This document shows, in pieces, positions 42,718 to 50,879 of a stretch of 64,000 nucleotides of DNA. The notes under the pieces are model-generated. The model saw only the letters and a list, made by a program, of their open reading frames with translations. It ran no database searches and was not told where the DNA came from. The DNA lies in NCBI RefSeq assembly GCF_008704715.1, contig NZ_CP023689.1:9672001-9736000 (forward strand), in the 5' to 3' direction. Numbering within the stretch: position 1 is the first letter of the stretch; each line of letters opens with the position of its first letter. The stretch comes from Streptomyces chartreusis. GTDB lineage: Bacteria; Actinomycetota; Actinomycetes; Streptomycetales; Streptomycetaceae. A program made the position numbers and the translations under genes.

Positions 42718-45700
42718 ATGACAGAACTGCCGGGCCCGTCGCGCCTTCCGTCGCGGCGGACCGTTGTCACCTCGGGGACCACGCTGCTGGCCGGGTTCGG
42801 CCTCAGTTCCGTGCTCCCCGGGCCGATTGCTGCTGCCGCCCCCACCGGCGCACCGGCCGCACCCGCCACACCCGGCGAGCTGGCCCTCTACCGACCCGTC
42901 TCGGTCTCCTCCACCGCCTACGCCGCCACACCCGGCTCGTTCGTCGTCGACCGCCTCGCCTCCCCGGGCGTCAAGGGCAGCGGCTGGCGCGCCGGGGGAG
43001 GCGACCCGCAGTGGATCGCCGTCGACCTCCAGGAGACCTGCGAGGTCACCCATATCCGTCTGACCTTCGAGGCCGATGCCTCCGACCCGGTGTACACGCC
43101 CCCCACCTCCGGCAATGTGCACAGCGGCACCACCGGAAAGGAGATCCAGTCGAGCTATTCGCTGGTCTTCGCGGTGGAGACCTCGCTCGACAACAAGTCG
43201 TGGACCACGGTGTACCGCACCACGGCGGGCACCGGCGGCGTGGTGAACGTCCAGCTCCCGCGCCCCACCAAGGCGCACTGGGTGCGCATGACCTCCCAGA
43301 AGCGGTCCAGCCCGCTGCCCCTCGGCCTCAACGGCTTCGAGGTGTACGGCACCGCCAAGGGCAAGCGCCCCTCGGCCACCGGCTGGACGGACTGGGGCTC
43401 CCACCCCGGCAAGGCGCCGAAGCTGACCGTCGCCGACGACGGGACGGTGCCCCTGGAGTCGGGCTGGCGGCTGACCATGGACGACTGGGCCGACGCGGAC
43501 GGCGCCGGCCTGTCGAAGACCTCCGTGGACACGAGCGGCTGGCTGCCCGCGACCGTTCCCGGCACGGTGCTCGGCTCGCTCGTGGATCAGGGCAAGCTGC
43601 CCGACCCGGTGGCCGGCCTGAACAACCTGCACATCCCGGAGGCCCTGTCACGCCACTCGTGGTGGTACAAGCGGGACTTCGCGCTGCCGAAGGGGCTGCG
43701 CACCGGCGCCGGCCGGCACGTCTGGCTGGAGTTCGACGGCATCAACCACAAGGCCGACGTGTGGCTCAACGGCAAGCAGGTCGGCGATCTGACGTACCCG
43801 TTCGCCCGCTCCGCCTTCGACGTCACCCGTCACCTCGACGCGGACGACGAGAACGCGCTCGCCGTGCGGATCACGCCGATGCCGGTGCCCGGCAGCCCGG
43901 GGGACAAGGGCCCCGAGGGCGAGGCGTGGGTCGACGCCGGCGCGCAGCAGATGAACCTCAACTCCCCGACGTATCTGGCCTCCTCGGGCTGGGACTGGAT
44001 GCCCGCTGTGCGCGACCGCGCGGCCGGCATCTGGAACCACGTGCGGCTGCGGTCGACCGGGCACGTCGTCATCGGCGACCCGCGCGTGGACACGGTTCTG
44101 CCGAAGCTGCCCGACGTATCGGTCGCCGAGGTGACCGTCGTCGTACCGGTCCGCAACGCCGACGACACCGACCGCCGGGCAACGGTCACCGCCGCCTTCG
44201 ACGGCGTGCGGGTGTCCAGGACAGTCACGGTGAAGGCCGGCGAGAGCGTCGACGTCGTCTTCGCGCCCGACGCCTTCCAGCAACTGCGGCTGCGTGACCC
44301 GAAGCTGTGGTGGCCCAACGGCCTCGGGCGGCCCCACCTGCACGACCTCACGCTGACGGCGTCGGCCGACGGGCATGAGAGCGACAGGCGCACCACCCGC
44401 TTCGGCATCCGCCAGTTCGGCTACGAGTACGACACACCGCTGCCGTTCACCGCGTCCGGCGACGCCTACACGCAGACCGTGACCTTCGACCGGCAGCAGG
44501 CCCAGCACGTCCGCATCCGCTGCATGACCCGCGCGACCTCCTGGGGCAGCTCGCTGTGGACCCTCGCCGTCGGCGACAGCACCAGGCCGGGCGTCGACCT
44601 CGCGCTGCACGCCACTGCCGAGGCCTCCAGCACCGACCAGGACGACCACGGTGCGGCGAACGTCACCGACGGCGACGCCGGCACCCGCTGGTCCTCCGCC
44701 TTCGAGGACGACCAGTGGATACGCGTCGACCTGGGCTCCACCCAGTCCTTCGACCGCGTCGACCTCACCTGGGAACAGGCGTACGCGAAGACCTTCGTGG
44801 TCCAGGTCTCGGCCAACGGCTCCGACTGGACGGACGTGAAGTCCGTGGACAACGGGGCAGTGCCGCTGCCGTTCAGCGACGGCAACGCCAGCCTCCAGGT
44901 CGAGGACTTCGAACGGCGTACCGGACGCTACGTCCGCCTCAACTGCGGCCTGCGCAACACCAGTTGGGGCAACTCCCTGTGGACCTTCAGCGTCATCGAC
45001 CAGAATGTCCCGGGCACCGACCTCGCCCTGCGTCAGAAGGCCACCGCCTCGACGGAGGAGTCCGACCACCCCGCGTCCCACGCCACCGACGGCGACCGCG
45101 GCACCCGCTGGTCCTCGGCCTACGAGGACCACCAGTGGATCCAGGTCGACCTCGGCTCCTCGCGGACGTTCGACCGGGTCGCCGTCGTCTGGGAGAGCGC
45201 GTACCCGAAGACGTACGTCATCCAGGTGTCCGACGACGGCGAGAACTGGACCGACGTCAAGTCCGTGTCCAACACCCCCGACCCGCTGAAAATCAGCGTC
45301 AACGGTGTCCGCGTGCTGGCCCGCGGCGGAAACTGGGGCTGGGACGAACTGCTGCGCCGGATGCCGGCGGAACGCATGGACGCGGCGGTGCGCATGCACC
45401 GCGACATGAACTTCACCATGATCCGCAACTGGGTCGGCAGCAGCGACCGGGAGGAGTTCTTCGCCGCCTGCGACCGGCACGGCATCCTGGTGTGGAACGA
45501 CTTCCCCAACGCGTGGGGCATGGACCCGCCGGAGCGCGAGGCGTTCATCTCGCTCGCCCGCGACACCGTGCTGCGCTACCGCATCCACCCGAGCGTGGCC
45601 GTCTGGTGCGGCGCCAACGAGGGCAACCCCCCGGCCGCCATCGACAAGGGCATGCGCGCGGCGGTGCAGGACCAGGTCCCCGGCCTGCTGTACCAGAACA

Positions 45701-46803
45701 ACTCGGCCGGAGGAATCGTCACCGGCGGCGGCCCCTACGGCTGGGTCGAGCCGGAGAAGTACTTCGACCCCATGACGTACGGCAGCAAGGACTTCGGCTT
45801 CCACACCGAGATCGGCATGCCCGTCGTCTCCACCGCGGCGAGCGTCCGCAACATGACGGGTGACGAGCCGGAGTGGCCCATCGGGGGCGCCTGGTACCAC
45901 CACGACTGGAGCGAGCGCGGGAACCAGGCGCCGCAGAACTACAAGGCCGCCATCGCGGCACGCCTCGGCGATTCCGGAGACCTCGACGACTTCGCCCGCA
46001 AGGCGCAGTTCGTCAACTACGAGAACACCCGCGCCATGTTCGAGGCGTGGAACCAGAACCTGTGGGACAACGCCTCCGGCCTCATGCTGTGGATGTCCCA
46101 CCCGGCCTGGCACAGCACGGTCTGGCAGACCTACGACTACGACTTCGACGTCAACGGCACCTACTACGGCGCCCGTTCGGCCTGCGAGCCCCTGCACGTG
46201 CAGGCCGACCCGGTGAAGTGGCAGGTCCTCGCGGTCAACCACACCTCGACCGACCTGCGCGGAGCCACGGTAGCTGCCCGGCTGTTCGACCTGATCGGCC
46301 GGCAGCTCGGCACGACCAGGAAGGCCCGGCTGGACGTCGAGCGGGCGGCCACCGCGAAGGCGTTCACCGCGGAGTGGACGAACGACCTGCCGGACCTGCA
46401 CCTGCTGCGGCTCACACTGACGGACGCCAAGGGCAGGGAGGTGTCACGGAACACCTACTGGCGCTACCGCGACACCTCGGCCCTGCGGAACCTGAACAAG
46501 GCCAGACAGGTCAAGCTGACCGGCGACATCACCAAGGTCTCCCGCTCCGGTGACCGTCACGAGCTGACCGCGACGATCCACAACCGAGGATCGGCGGTGG
46601 CGGCCATGGTCCGGTTGTCCCTGCTGGAGGAGGCCCACGGCCGCCGGGTCCTGCCGACGCTGTACAGCGACAACTACCTGTGGCTGCTGCCCGGCGAATC
46701 CCGCCAGGTCACGCTGTCCTGGCCGGCGGAGGCCTGCAAGTCACGGCATCCGGTGCTGACCGCGCAGGCGTACAACAGCCCGGTGACGACACTGCGCGGC
46801 TGA
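42718..46803 (+). CDS. Tat-exported glycoside hydrolase family 2 enzyme with one N-terminal and two inserted F5/8C units
   Basis: A 1361-residue exo-glycosidase-type protein. The Tat signal is SRRTVVT (near residue 12). An F5/8C-like domain occupies about residues 50-215. GH2 sugar-binding and Ig-like domains follow (SWWYKRDFALPKG, VWLEFDGINHKADVWLNGKQVG, LWWPNGLG), ending at TRFGIRQFGYEYDT (about 573). Residues 574-855 are two tandem discoidin-type units read in a permuted order. The TIM barrel then resumes at PLKISVNGVRVLARGGNWGWDE. The acid/base candidate is Glu968 (WCGANEGNPP) and the nucleophile candidate is Glu1031 (FHTEIGMP). A C-terminal beta-sandwich ends the protein. It could be a mannosidase, galactosidase or glucosaminidase; specificity is not assignable. 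The operator at 42641 and a strong terminator flank it. Confidence 0.85.
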   Translation: MTELPGPSRLPSRRTVVTSGTTLLAGFGLSSVLPGPIAAAAPTGAPAAPATPGELALYRPVSVSSTAYAATPGSFVVDRLASPGVKGSGWRAGGGDPQWIAVDLQETCEVTHIRLTFEADASDPVYTPPTSGNVHSGTTGKEIQSSYSLVFAVETSLDNKSWTTVYRTTAGTGGVVNVQLPRPTKAHWVRMTSQKRSSPLPLGLNGFEVYGTAKGKRPSATGWTDWGSHPGKAPKLTVADDGTVPLESGWRLTMDDWADADGAGLSKTSVDTSGWLPATVPGTVLGSLVDQGKLPDPVAGLNNLHIPEALSRHSWWYKRDFALPKGLRTGAGRHVWLEFDGINHKADVWLNGKQVGDLTYPFARSAFDVTRHLDADDENALAVRITPMPVPGSPGDKGPEGEAWVDAGAQQMNLNSPTYLASSGWDWMPAVRDRAAGIWNHVRLRSTGHVVIGDPRVDTVLPKLPDVSVAEVTVVVPVRNADDTDRRATVTAAFDGVRVSRTVTVKAGESVDVVFAPDAFQQLRLRDPKLWWPNGLGRPHLHDLTLTASADGHESDRRTTRFGIRQFGYEYDTPLPFTASGDAYTQTVTFDRQQAQHVRIRCMTRATSWGSSLWTLAVGDSTRPGVDLALHATAEASSTDQDDHGAANVTDGDAGTRWSSAFEDDQWIRVDLGSTQSFDRVDLTWEQAYAKTFVVQVSANGSDWTDVKSVDNGAVPLPFSDGNASLQVEDFERRTGRYVRLNCGLRNTSWGNSLWTFSVIDQNVPGTDLALRQKATASTEESDHPASHATDGDRGTRWSSAYEDHQWIQVDLGSSRTFDRVAVVWESAYPKTYVIQVSDDGENWTDVKSVSNTPDPLKISVNGVRVLARGGNWGWDELLRRMPAERMDAAVRMHRDMNFTMIRNWVGSSDREEFFAACDRHGILVWNDFPNAWGMDPPEREAFISLARDTVLRYRIHPSVAVWCGANEGNPPAAIDKGMRAAVQDQVPGLLYQNNSAGGIVTGGGPYGWVEPEKYFDPMTYGSKDFGFHTEIGMPVVSTAASVRNMTGDEPEWPIGGAWYHHDWSERGNQAPQNYKAAIAARLGDSGDLDDFARKAQFVNYENTRAMFEAWNQNLWDNASGLMLWMSHPAWHSTVWQTYDYDFDVNGTYYGARSACEPLHVQADPVKWQVLAVNHTSTDLRGATVAARLFDLIGRQLGTTRKARLDVERAATAKAFTAEWTNDLPDLHLLRLTLTDAKGREVSRNTYWRYRDTSALRNLNKARQVKLTGDITKVSRSGDRHELTATIHNRGSAVAAMVRLSLLEEAHGRRVLPTLYSDNYLWLLPGESRQVTLSWPAEACKSRHPVLTAQAYNSPVTTLRG

Positions 46804-46807
46804 GCAC

Positions 46808-46845
46808 ACCGTGTCCTGGCCCGGCTGCCCGGGCCAGGACACGGT
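46808..46845 (+). terminator. Strong hairpin terminator of the GH2 gene
   Basis: ACCGTGTCCTGGCCCGG pairs perfectly with its reverse complement over 17 bp around the loop CTGC, beginning five bases after the stop codon. Confidence 0.9.
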
Positions 46846-46894
46846 CGCGTCCGGACTTGAGTCTCTCCCCGGGAGAGGGTCCACGGTGGCGTGC

Positions 46895-47668
46895 ATGAAC
46901 AGCAAAGATCTCGACGGACGTCTGGCCGTGGTGGCGGGCGGGAGTAAGGGAACCGGGCTGGCGACGGCCCACCGGCTGCGTGAGGCCGGAGCGCGGGTCG
47001 TCACCATCGCCCGCACGCCACCCGAGACGGCCGACCCGCTCTTCGTGCAGGCCGATCTGAGCACACCCGAAGGCACCGCGTCGGCCGCCACTCACGTCTA
47101 CGACCACTTCGGCGCGCCTGACATCCTCGTGCACGTCGTGGGCGGCTCCCGAGCCCCCGCCGGTGGGCACTCGGCCCTCACCGAACAGGTCTGGGCGGAG
47201 GAACTGGCGCTCAATCTGCTTCCCGCGGTCCGCCTGGACCGGGCACTGGTTCCCGCGATGGTGGCCCGTGGGGCGGGCGCCGTGGTGCACGTGACCTCGA
47301 TCCGGCGCCGGATGCCGCTGCACGAGTCGACACTGGCGTACGCCGCCGCCAAGAGCGCTCTGGCCACCTACAGCAAAGGGCTGGCGAACGAGGTGGCCCC
47401 GCGCGGTGTCCGGGTGAACTCGGTCGCGCCGGGCTTCATCCGTACCGACGGCGCCGAGCGCCTCCTGGCCCGACGTATGCAGGAGGGCGGCATCACCCGA
47501 GAGGCCGCGCTCGACGAGCTGAACCAAACCCTGGGCGGCATCCCACTGGGGCGGCCCGCGGAGCCGGAAGAGGTGGCCGAGGTGATCGCCTTCCTGGTCT
47601 CGGACCGGGCCGGCGCGGTCGCCGGCGCCGAGCACGTCATCGACGGCGGCACCGTCCGCGCCCTGTGA
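46895..47668 (+). CDS. Short-chain dehydrogenase/reductase
   Basis: A 257-residue SDR oxidoreductase with the classical pattern: GGSKGTG at residues 15-21 for NAD(P), HVVGGSRAPAGG in place of NNAG, a catalytic Ser before SIRRRM, and YAAAKS holding the catalytic Tyr and Lys. The C-terminus VAGAEHVIDGGTVRAL is typical. The ATG at 46895 is preferred; an in-frame GTG nine bases upstream is possible. It is the first gene of a same-strand run with an NTF2-like protein (32 bases on) and a MerR regulator, which suggests an inducible detoxification or secondary-metabolite tailoring unit. Confidence 0.85.
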   Translation: MNSKDLDGRLAVVAGGSKGTGLATAHRLREAGARVVTIARTPPETADPLFVQADLSTPEGTASAATHVYDHFGAPDILVHVVGGSRAPAGGHSALTEQVWAEELALNLLPAVRLDRALVPAMVARGAGAVVHVTSIRRRMPLHESTLAYAAAKSALATYSKGLANEVAPRGVRVNSVAPGFIRTDGAERLLARRMQEGGITREAALDELNQTLGGIPLGRPAEPEEVAEVIAFLVSDRAGAVAGAEHVIDGGTVRAL

Positions 47669-47700
47669 ACCCCCCTGACACACCCGCACCGGAGAACACC

Positions 47701-48021
47701 ATGCAAGAGATCCAGGAGTTCCTCACGAAGTACTTCTCCGCGGCCACGGAGCCCGACCGCGAGCGCTACTTCTCACTGTTCGGCGACGGCGTCGTCGTAC
47801 ACGACGACGGCCGCAGCCACCACGGGCTCGCCGCGGTGCGACGCTGGCGTGACGAGGTCCCGGACGTGCGCTACGACCTGCGCGAGGTCACCGGCACGCC
47901 CACCGCCTGCCGAGCCGTCGCCGAGATCGCCGGCGACTTCCCCGGCAGCCCGGTCACCCTGTGCTTCACTTTCGAACGCGACGCGGAGGGCAAGATCACA
48001 CGGTTGGACATCGAACCCTGA
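47701..48021 (+). CDS. NTF2-like (SnoaL/DUF4440-type) protein
   Basis: A 106-residue protein with the cone-shaped NTF2-like fold: an N-terminal helix (EIQEFLTKYFSAATEPDRERYFSLFGDG), VVVHDDGRSHHGLAAVRRWRDEV and a beta-sheet ending ITRLDIEP. Members bind or isomerise small hydrophobic molecules. GGAGA precedes the ATG at 47701; a start 36 bases further upstream would overlap the SDR gene by four bases but lacks homology. It lies between the SDR and MerR genes. Confidence 0.8.
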   Translation: MQEIQEFLTKYFSAATEPDRERYFSLFGDGVVVHDDGRSHHGLAAVRRWRDEVPDVRYDLREVTGTPTACRAVAEIAGDFPGSPVTLCFTFERDAEGKITRLDIEP

Positions 48022-48056
48022 GATCAAGGTCCGGGGCGTACGACGAGGAGGACACC

Positions 48057-48890
48057 GTGGCCGAGCGGCTGACGATCGGGGAGTTCTCGCGCATCACGCA
48101 CCTGAGCATCCGCGCGCTCCGCCGTTACCACGAGCAGGACCTGCTCGTTCCCGCCGAGGTCGACCCCGTCACGGGCTACCGCTACTACTCGCCCGCGCAG
48201 GTCCGGTCCGCGCTGACCATCAGACGGTTCCGCGACCTCGACCTCCCGCTGGCGGATCTCCGACGCTTCCTCCGGGCCGAGTCGGCCGGCTCGGGCGGGG
48301 CGAGCGATGACATCGCGCAAGCGGTCGTCTCAGCCCACCTCCGCCGTCTCGAGGACCGGCTCGGCCGCACCCAGCGGGCGGTCGAGGCGCTCCGGGAGCT
48401 GCTCGATCCGGAGGCCGAGCGGACGGCGACCCTGGACGTCCTGCCGGCCCAGCAGGTCTTCGCCGTGTCCCTCGACGTCCCGGAGGGAGCCGACCTGAGC
48501 TGGTACGACTCCGCGATGCACGACCTGGACGCCGCAGCCGGCCGACGCCCGGTGCTCCCGGCGGGCGGCCGGTACGAACACGAGCTGTTCACGGAGGGCC
48601 ACGGCCGCGCCACGGTCTACCTCCCGGCCGACGGACCGCTGCCGCCGGGAGCACCGGACACCGTGCGCGAACTGCGGCTGCCGCGCCGGAGCGCCGTCGT
48701 CGCCACCCACCTCGGTCCGCACGACGACCTCGACCTCACCTACGGCGCGGTGGGCTCCTTCGCCGCCCGCCAAGGACTGCGCGCCCAGAGCATCGTCGAG
48801 GAGGTCTATCTCTTCGGCCCGCGCGACACGGACGAGCCCGATCGTTGGCGCACGCTCGTGGCGTGGCTGGTCGAGCCTGACGCCGACTGA
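48057..48890 (+). CDS. MerR-family regulator with GyrI-like effector domain
   Basis: A 277-residue regulator starting at GTG 48057, with GAGGAGG as ribosome binding site. The MerR HTH covers residues 5-70 (LTIGEFSRITHLSIRALRRYHEQDLL and GYRYYSPAQVRSALTIRRFRDLDLPLADLRRFL), a coiled-coil helix follows, and residues about 130-275 form a BmrR/GyrI-like drug-binding domain. It probably controls its own operon in response to a hydrophobic ligand. It is convergent with the cysteine-synthase-like gene 31 bases away. Confidence 0.85.
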   Translation: MAERLTIGEFSRITHLSIRALRRYHEQDLLVPAEVDPVTGYRYYSPAQVRSALTIRRFRDLDLPLADLRRFLRAESAGSGGASDDIAQAVVSAHLRRLEDRLGRTQRAVEALRELLDPEAERTATLDVLPAQQVFAVSLDVPEGADLSWYDSAMHDLDAAAGRRPVLPAGGRYEHELFTEGHGRATVYLPADGPLPPGAPDTVRELRLPRRSAVVATHLGPHDDLDLTYGAVGSFAARQGLRAQSIVEEVYLFGPRDTDEPDRWRTLVAWLVEPDAD

Positions 48891-48921
48891 TCGACCTCCC
48901 GGCTGGTCCGAAGCTTCGAGG

Positions 48922-49872
48922 TCAGTCGATGAACAGATCGCCCGTGAGGTACTTGAGCCCGGTGTCCGGGGCGACGGTCACAACGATGCGGCCCTCCCCG
49001 ATCTCACGGGCCAGGTGCAGCGCGCCGGCGACGTTGAGCGCTCCGGAGGTGCCGGTGAAGATGCCTTCCTGCCGAGCGAGCGGCAAAGCCAGCCGACGGG
49101 CCTCCGCCTCGTCGATCGTGCGGGCTTCGTCGTACGAGCCGGCCGTGAGCAGCGGTGGGACGATGCCGGTGGCGATTCCCTCCACCCGGTGCGGTCCCGC
49201 CTTGCCGGCGGTGAGCATCGGCGAAGAGGTCGGCTCCAGGGCGACGGCGCGTACCGGACCTCCACCCTCCCGCAACGCCGCGGCGACGCCGGAGAACATT
49301 CCGGCCGTGCCGACGCCGGCGCAGAAGACATCCACCGCCACACCATCACCACCGGCCTGCTGAAGGATCTCGCGACCGAGGATCGCATAGCCGGTGAGGG
49401 CATCGACATTGTGGAACTGATCGGTCCAGAAGGCGCCCTCGCCCTCGATGACCCGGTCGACCTCTTCGCGCATCCGCACGAAGAGGTCGGGCGTGATCTG
49501 GCCCCCGTCGCTGGGCACCACGGTCACATCCGCACCGAACGCCCGCATCGTGCGCAACTTCTCCGGTGCGAACGCGTCCGAGGTGACGATCGAGAGCGGG
49601 TACTCCTTCACAGCACAGACGAAGGCCAACGCGGATCCCGTACTGCCGCCGGTGTACTCCACGACCCGCTGCCCGGGGCGCAGGGCACCGCGCCGCTCCG
49701 CACCCTCGATCATGGCCAGAGCCATCCGGTCCTTGTAGCTGCCGGTGGGGTTGCTCCCCTCCACCTTGACCAGCACGTCGGCCGCCCCCTCGGGCACGAC
49801 CCGGCTCAGGCGTACCAGTGGCGTCCCGCCGATCGTGTCCAGCGACGAGGACTGGATACCGGGCAAACCCAT
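48922..49872 (-). CDS. PLP-dependent cysteine synthase family protein
   Basis: A 316-residue fold-type II PLP enzyme. The internal aldimine Lys is in NPTGSYKDRMA (about residue 47), the substrate loop in EYTGGSTGSALAFV, and the phosphate-binding glycine loop in CAGVGTAGMFSG. It matches O-acetylserine sulfhydrylase/cystathionine beta-synthase-like enzymes in length. The substrate loop TGGSTGS (instead of the TSGNTG of classical CysK) argues for a specialised member. GAGGAG precedes the ATG. No cysE or regulator is linked. Confidence 0.85.
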   Translation of the reverse strand: MGLPGIQSSSLDTIGGTPLVRLSRVVPEGAADVLVKVEGSNPTGSYKDRMALAMIEGAERRGALRPGQRVVEYTGGSTGSALAFVCAVKEYPLSIVTSDAFAPEKLRTMRAFGADVTVVPSDGGQITPDLFVRMREEVDRVIEGEGAFWTDQFHNVDALTGYAILGREILQQAGGDGVAVDVFCAGVGTAGMFSGVAAALREGGGPVRAVALEPTSSPMLTAGKAGPHRVEGIATGIVPPLLTAGSYDEARTIDEAEARRLALPLARQEGIFTGTSGALNVAGALHLAREIGEGRIVVTVAPDTGLKYLTGDLFID

Positions 49873-50207
49873 GGGACTCCTCGCTCACCTCGCGATCCGG
49901 AAGCCCGGACCGGTCATCTCGGCAGCGGCCGTGCACAAGTCAAGGCTAAGGCCGCCATGAGGGAAGCGTTCGGCGGCTGCGGGGGAGGCATGGAAAGGAA
50001 TTTCTGCCTGTGATTGGGCCACTGGCTCATCAGACAGATCTTCTCCCGTCATACCGTTCAAGTATCCGGACGTTTGCATTACCATCGGCTTTCGGTCGGC
50101 GGCCAAGGACCAGCCGTGTGTCCGTCGGTCACGAAGGCGCATGAGAGCCGCGACCCGGACCGTCACCGCCCAACACCCCTTCCGCACGGAGATATTGCGA
50201 GGTCGTC
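49873..50207. other. Divergent intergenic region upstream of the Lrp gene
   Basis: About 335 bases without a supported gene between the cysteine-synthase-like gene and the Lrp regulator. It must contain both promoters; no palindrome stands out. Confidence 0.45.
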
Positions 50208-50732
50208 GTGGCTGCTCTCGACTCTCTGGACGTGTCCATCCTGCGAGAACTCCTGACCCGGCCCCGAGCGGGGATGCGCGAGTTCGCGCGCACGCTCGGC
50301 ATAGCCCGGGGAACGGTGCATACGCGGATGAGTCGCCTGGAGCGGCTCGGTGTGATCACCGACTACGCGCCCCGGGTCTCACCTGCGCAGCTCGGCTTTC
50401 CCATCCTGGCGTTCGTCCATCTCCACCTGGCGCAGGGCCAGCTGGCACGGGTGACCCGGGCCCTGGTGCTGGTCGACGAGGTCCTGGAGGCGCACACGAC
50501 GGCCGGGGAAGGTGACGTGCTGTGCCGTGTCGCCGCCCGGGACACCGAGCACGTCGAGGAGATCATCCAGCGTTTCCTGCAACTGCCCGGTGTGGTGCGC
50601 TGCCGTACGGAGATCGTCCTCAGCGAGCGGCTGCCCAGCCGCGTCACCTCGTTGCTGTCCCTGGTCGCCCAGGATCTGGCGTCGAACGACACGAAGGCGG
50701 CTCCTCAAAGGCCGGACGCACCTCTGTCCTGA
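50208..50732 (+). CDS. Lrp/AsnC-family transcriptional regulator
   Basis: A 174-residue regulator starting at GTG 50208. The HTH covers residues about 5-50 (LDSLDVSILRELLTRPRAGMREFARTLGIARGTVHTRMSRLERLGV, cited in pieces), and the ligand-binding RAM domain covers about 65-150 (ILAFVHLHLAQG and DVLCRVAARDTEHVEEIIQRFLQLPGV). It directly precedes the indolepyruvate ferredoxin oxidoreductase gene, so sensing of an amino acid such as an aromatic or branched one is likely. A 16-bp inverted repeat overlaps its stop codon. Confidence 0.85.
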   Translation: MAALDSLDVSILRELLTRPRAGMREFARTLGIARGTVHTRMSRLERLGVITDYAPRVSPAQLGFPILAFVHLHLAQGQLARVTRALVLVDEVLEAHTTAGEGDVLCRVAARDTEHVEEIIQRFLQLPGVVRCRTEIVLSERLPSRVTSLLSLVAQDLASNDTKAAPQRPDAPLS

Positions 50733-50787
50733 GCCGATGGATCACGTGGCCCAGTAATGGTGAGGTCGTTCTGATCCATCGGCTCAG
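50729..50787. terminator. Long inverted repeat between the Lrp and IOR genes
   Basis: CTGAGCCGATGGATCA (50729-50744) recurs as its exact reverse complement at 50772-50787, with a 27-base spacer. The left arm includes the Lrp stop codon. A 16-bp stem can act as a transcription terminator; a widely spaced operator bound by Lrp-type oligomers is the alternative. Confidence 0.6.
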
Positions 50788-50879
50788 TTCTCGGCGCTGC
50801 GAGCGGGCCACGGGCCCATGCTGGTGCAACTGTGCCCAGCGCAGCCATCTGCGCTCCTCAAGCATGAACAGGAGGCGAG

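Noticed and set aside
43648..46401. A 917-codon minus-strand frame
   Set aside because: It lies antisense to the GH2 gene and has a Val/Gly/Arg-biased composition typical of a GC shadow.
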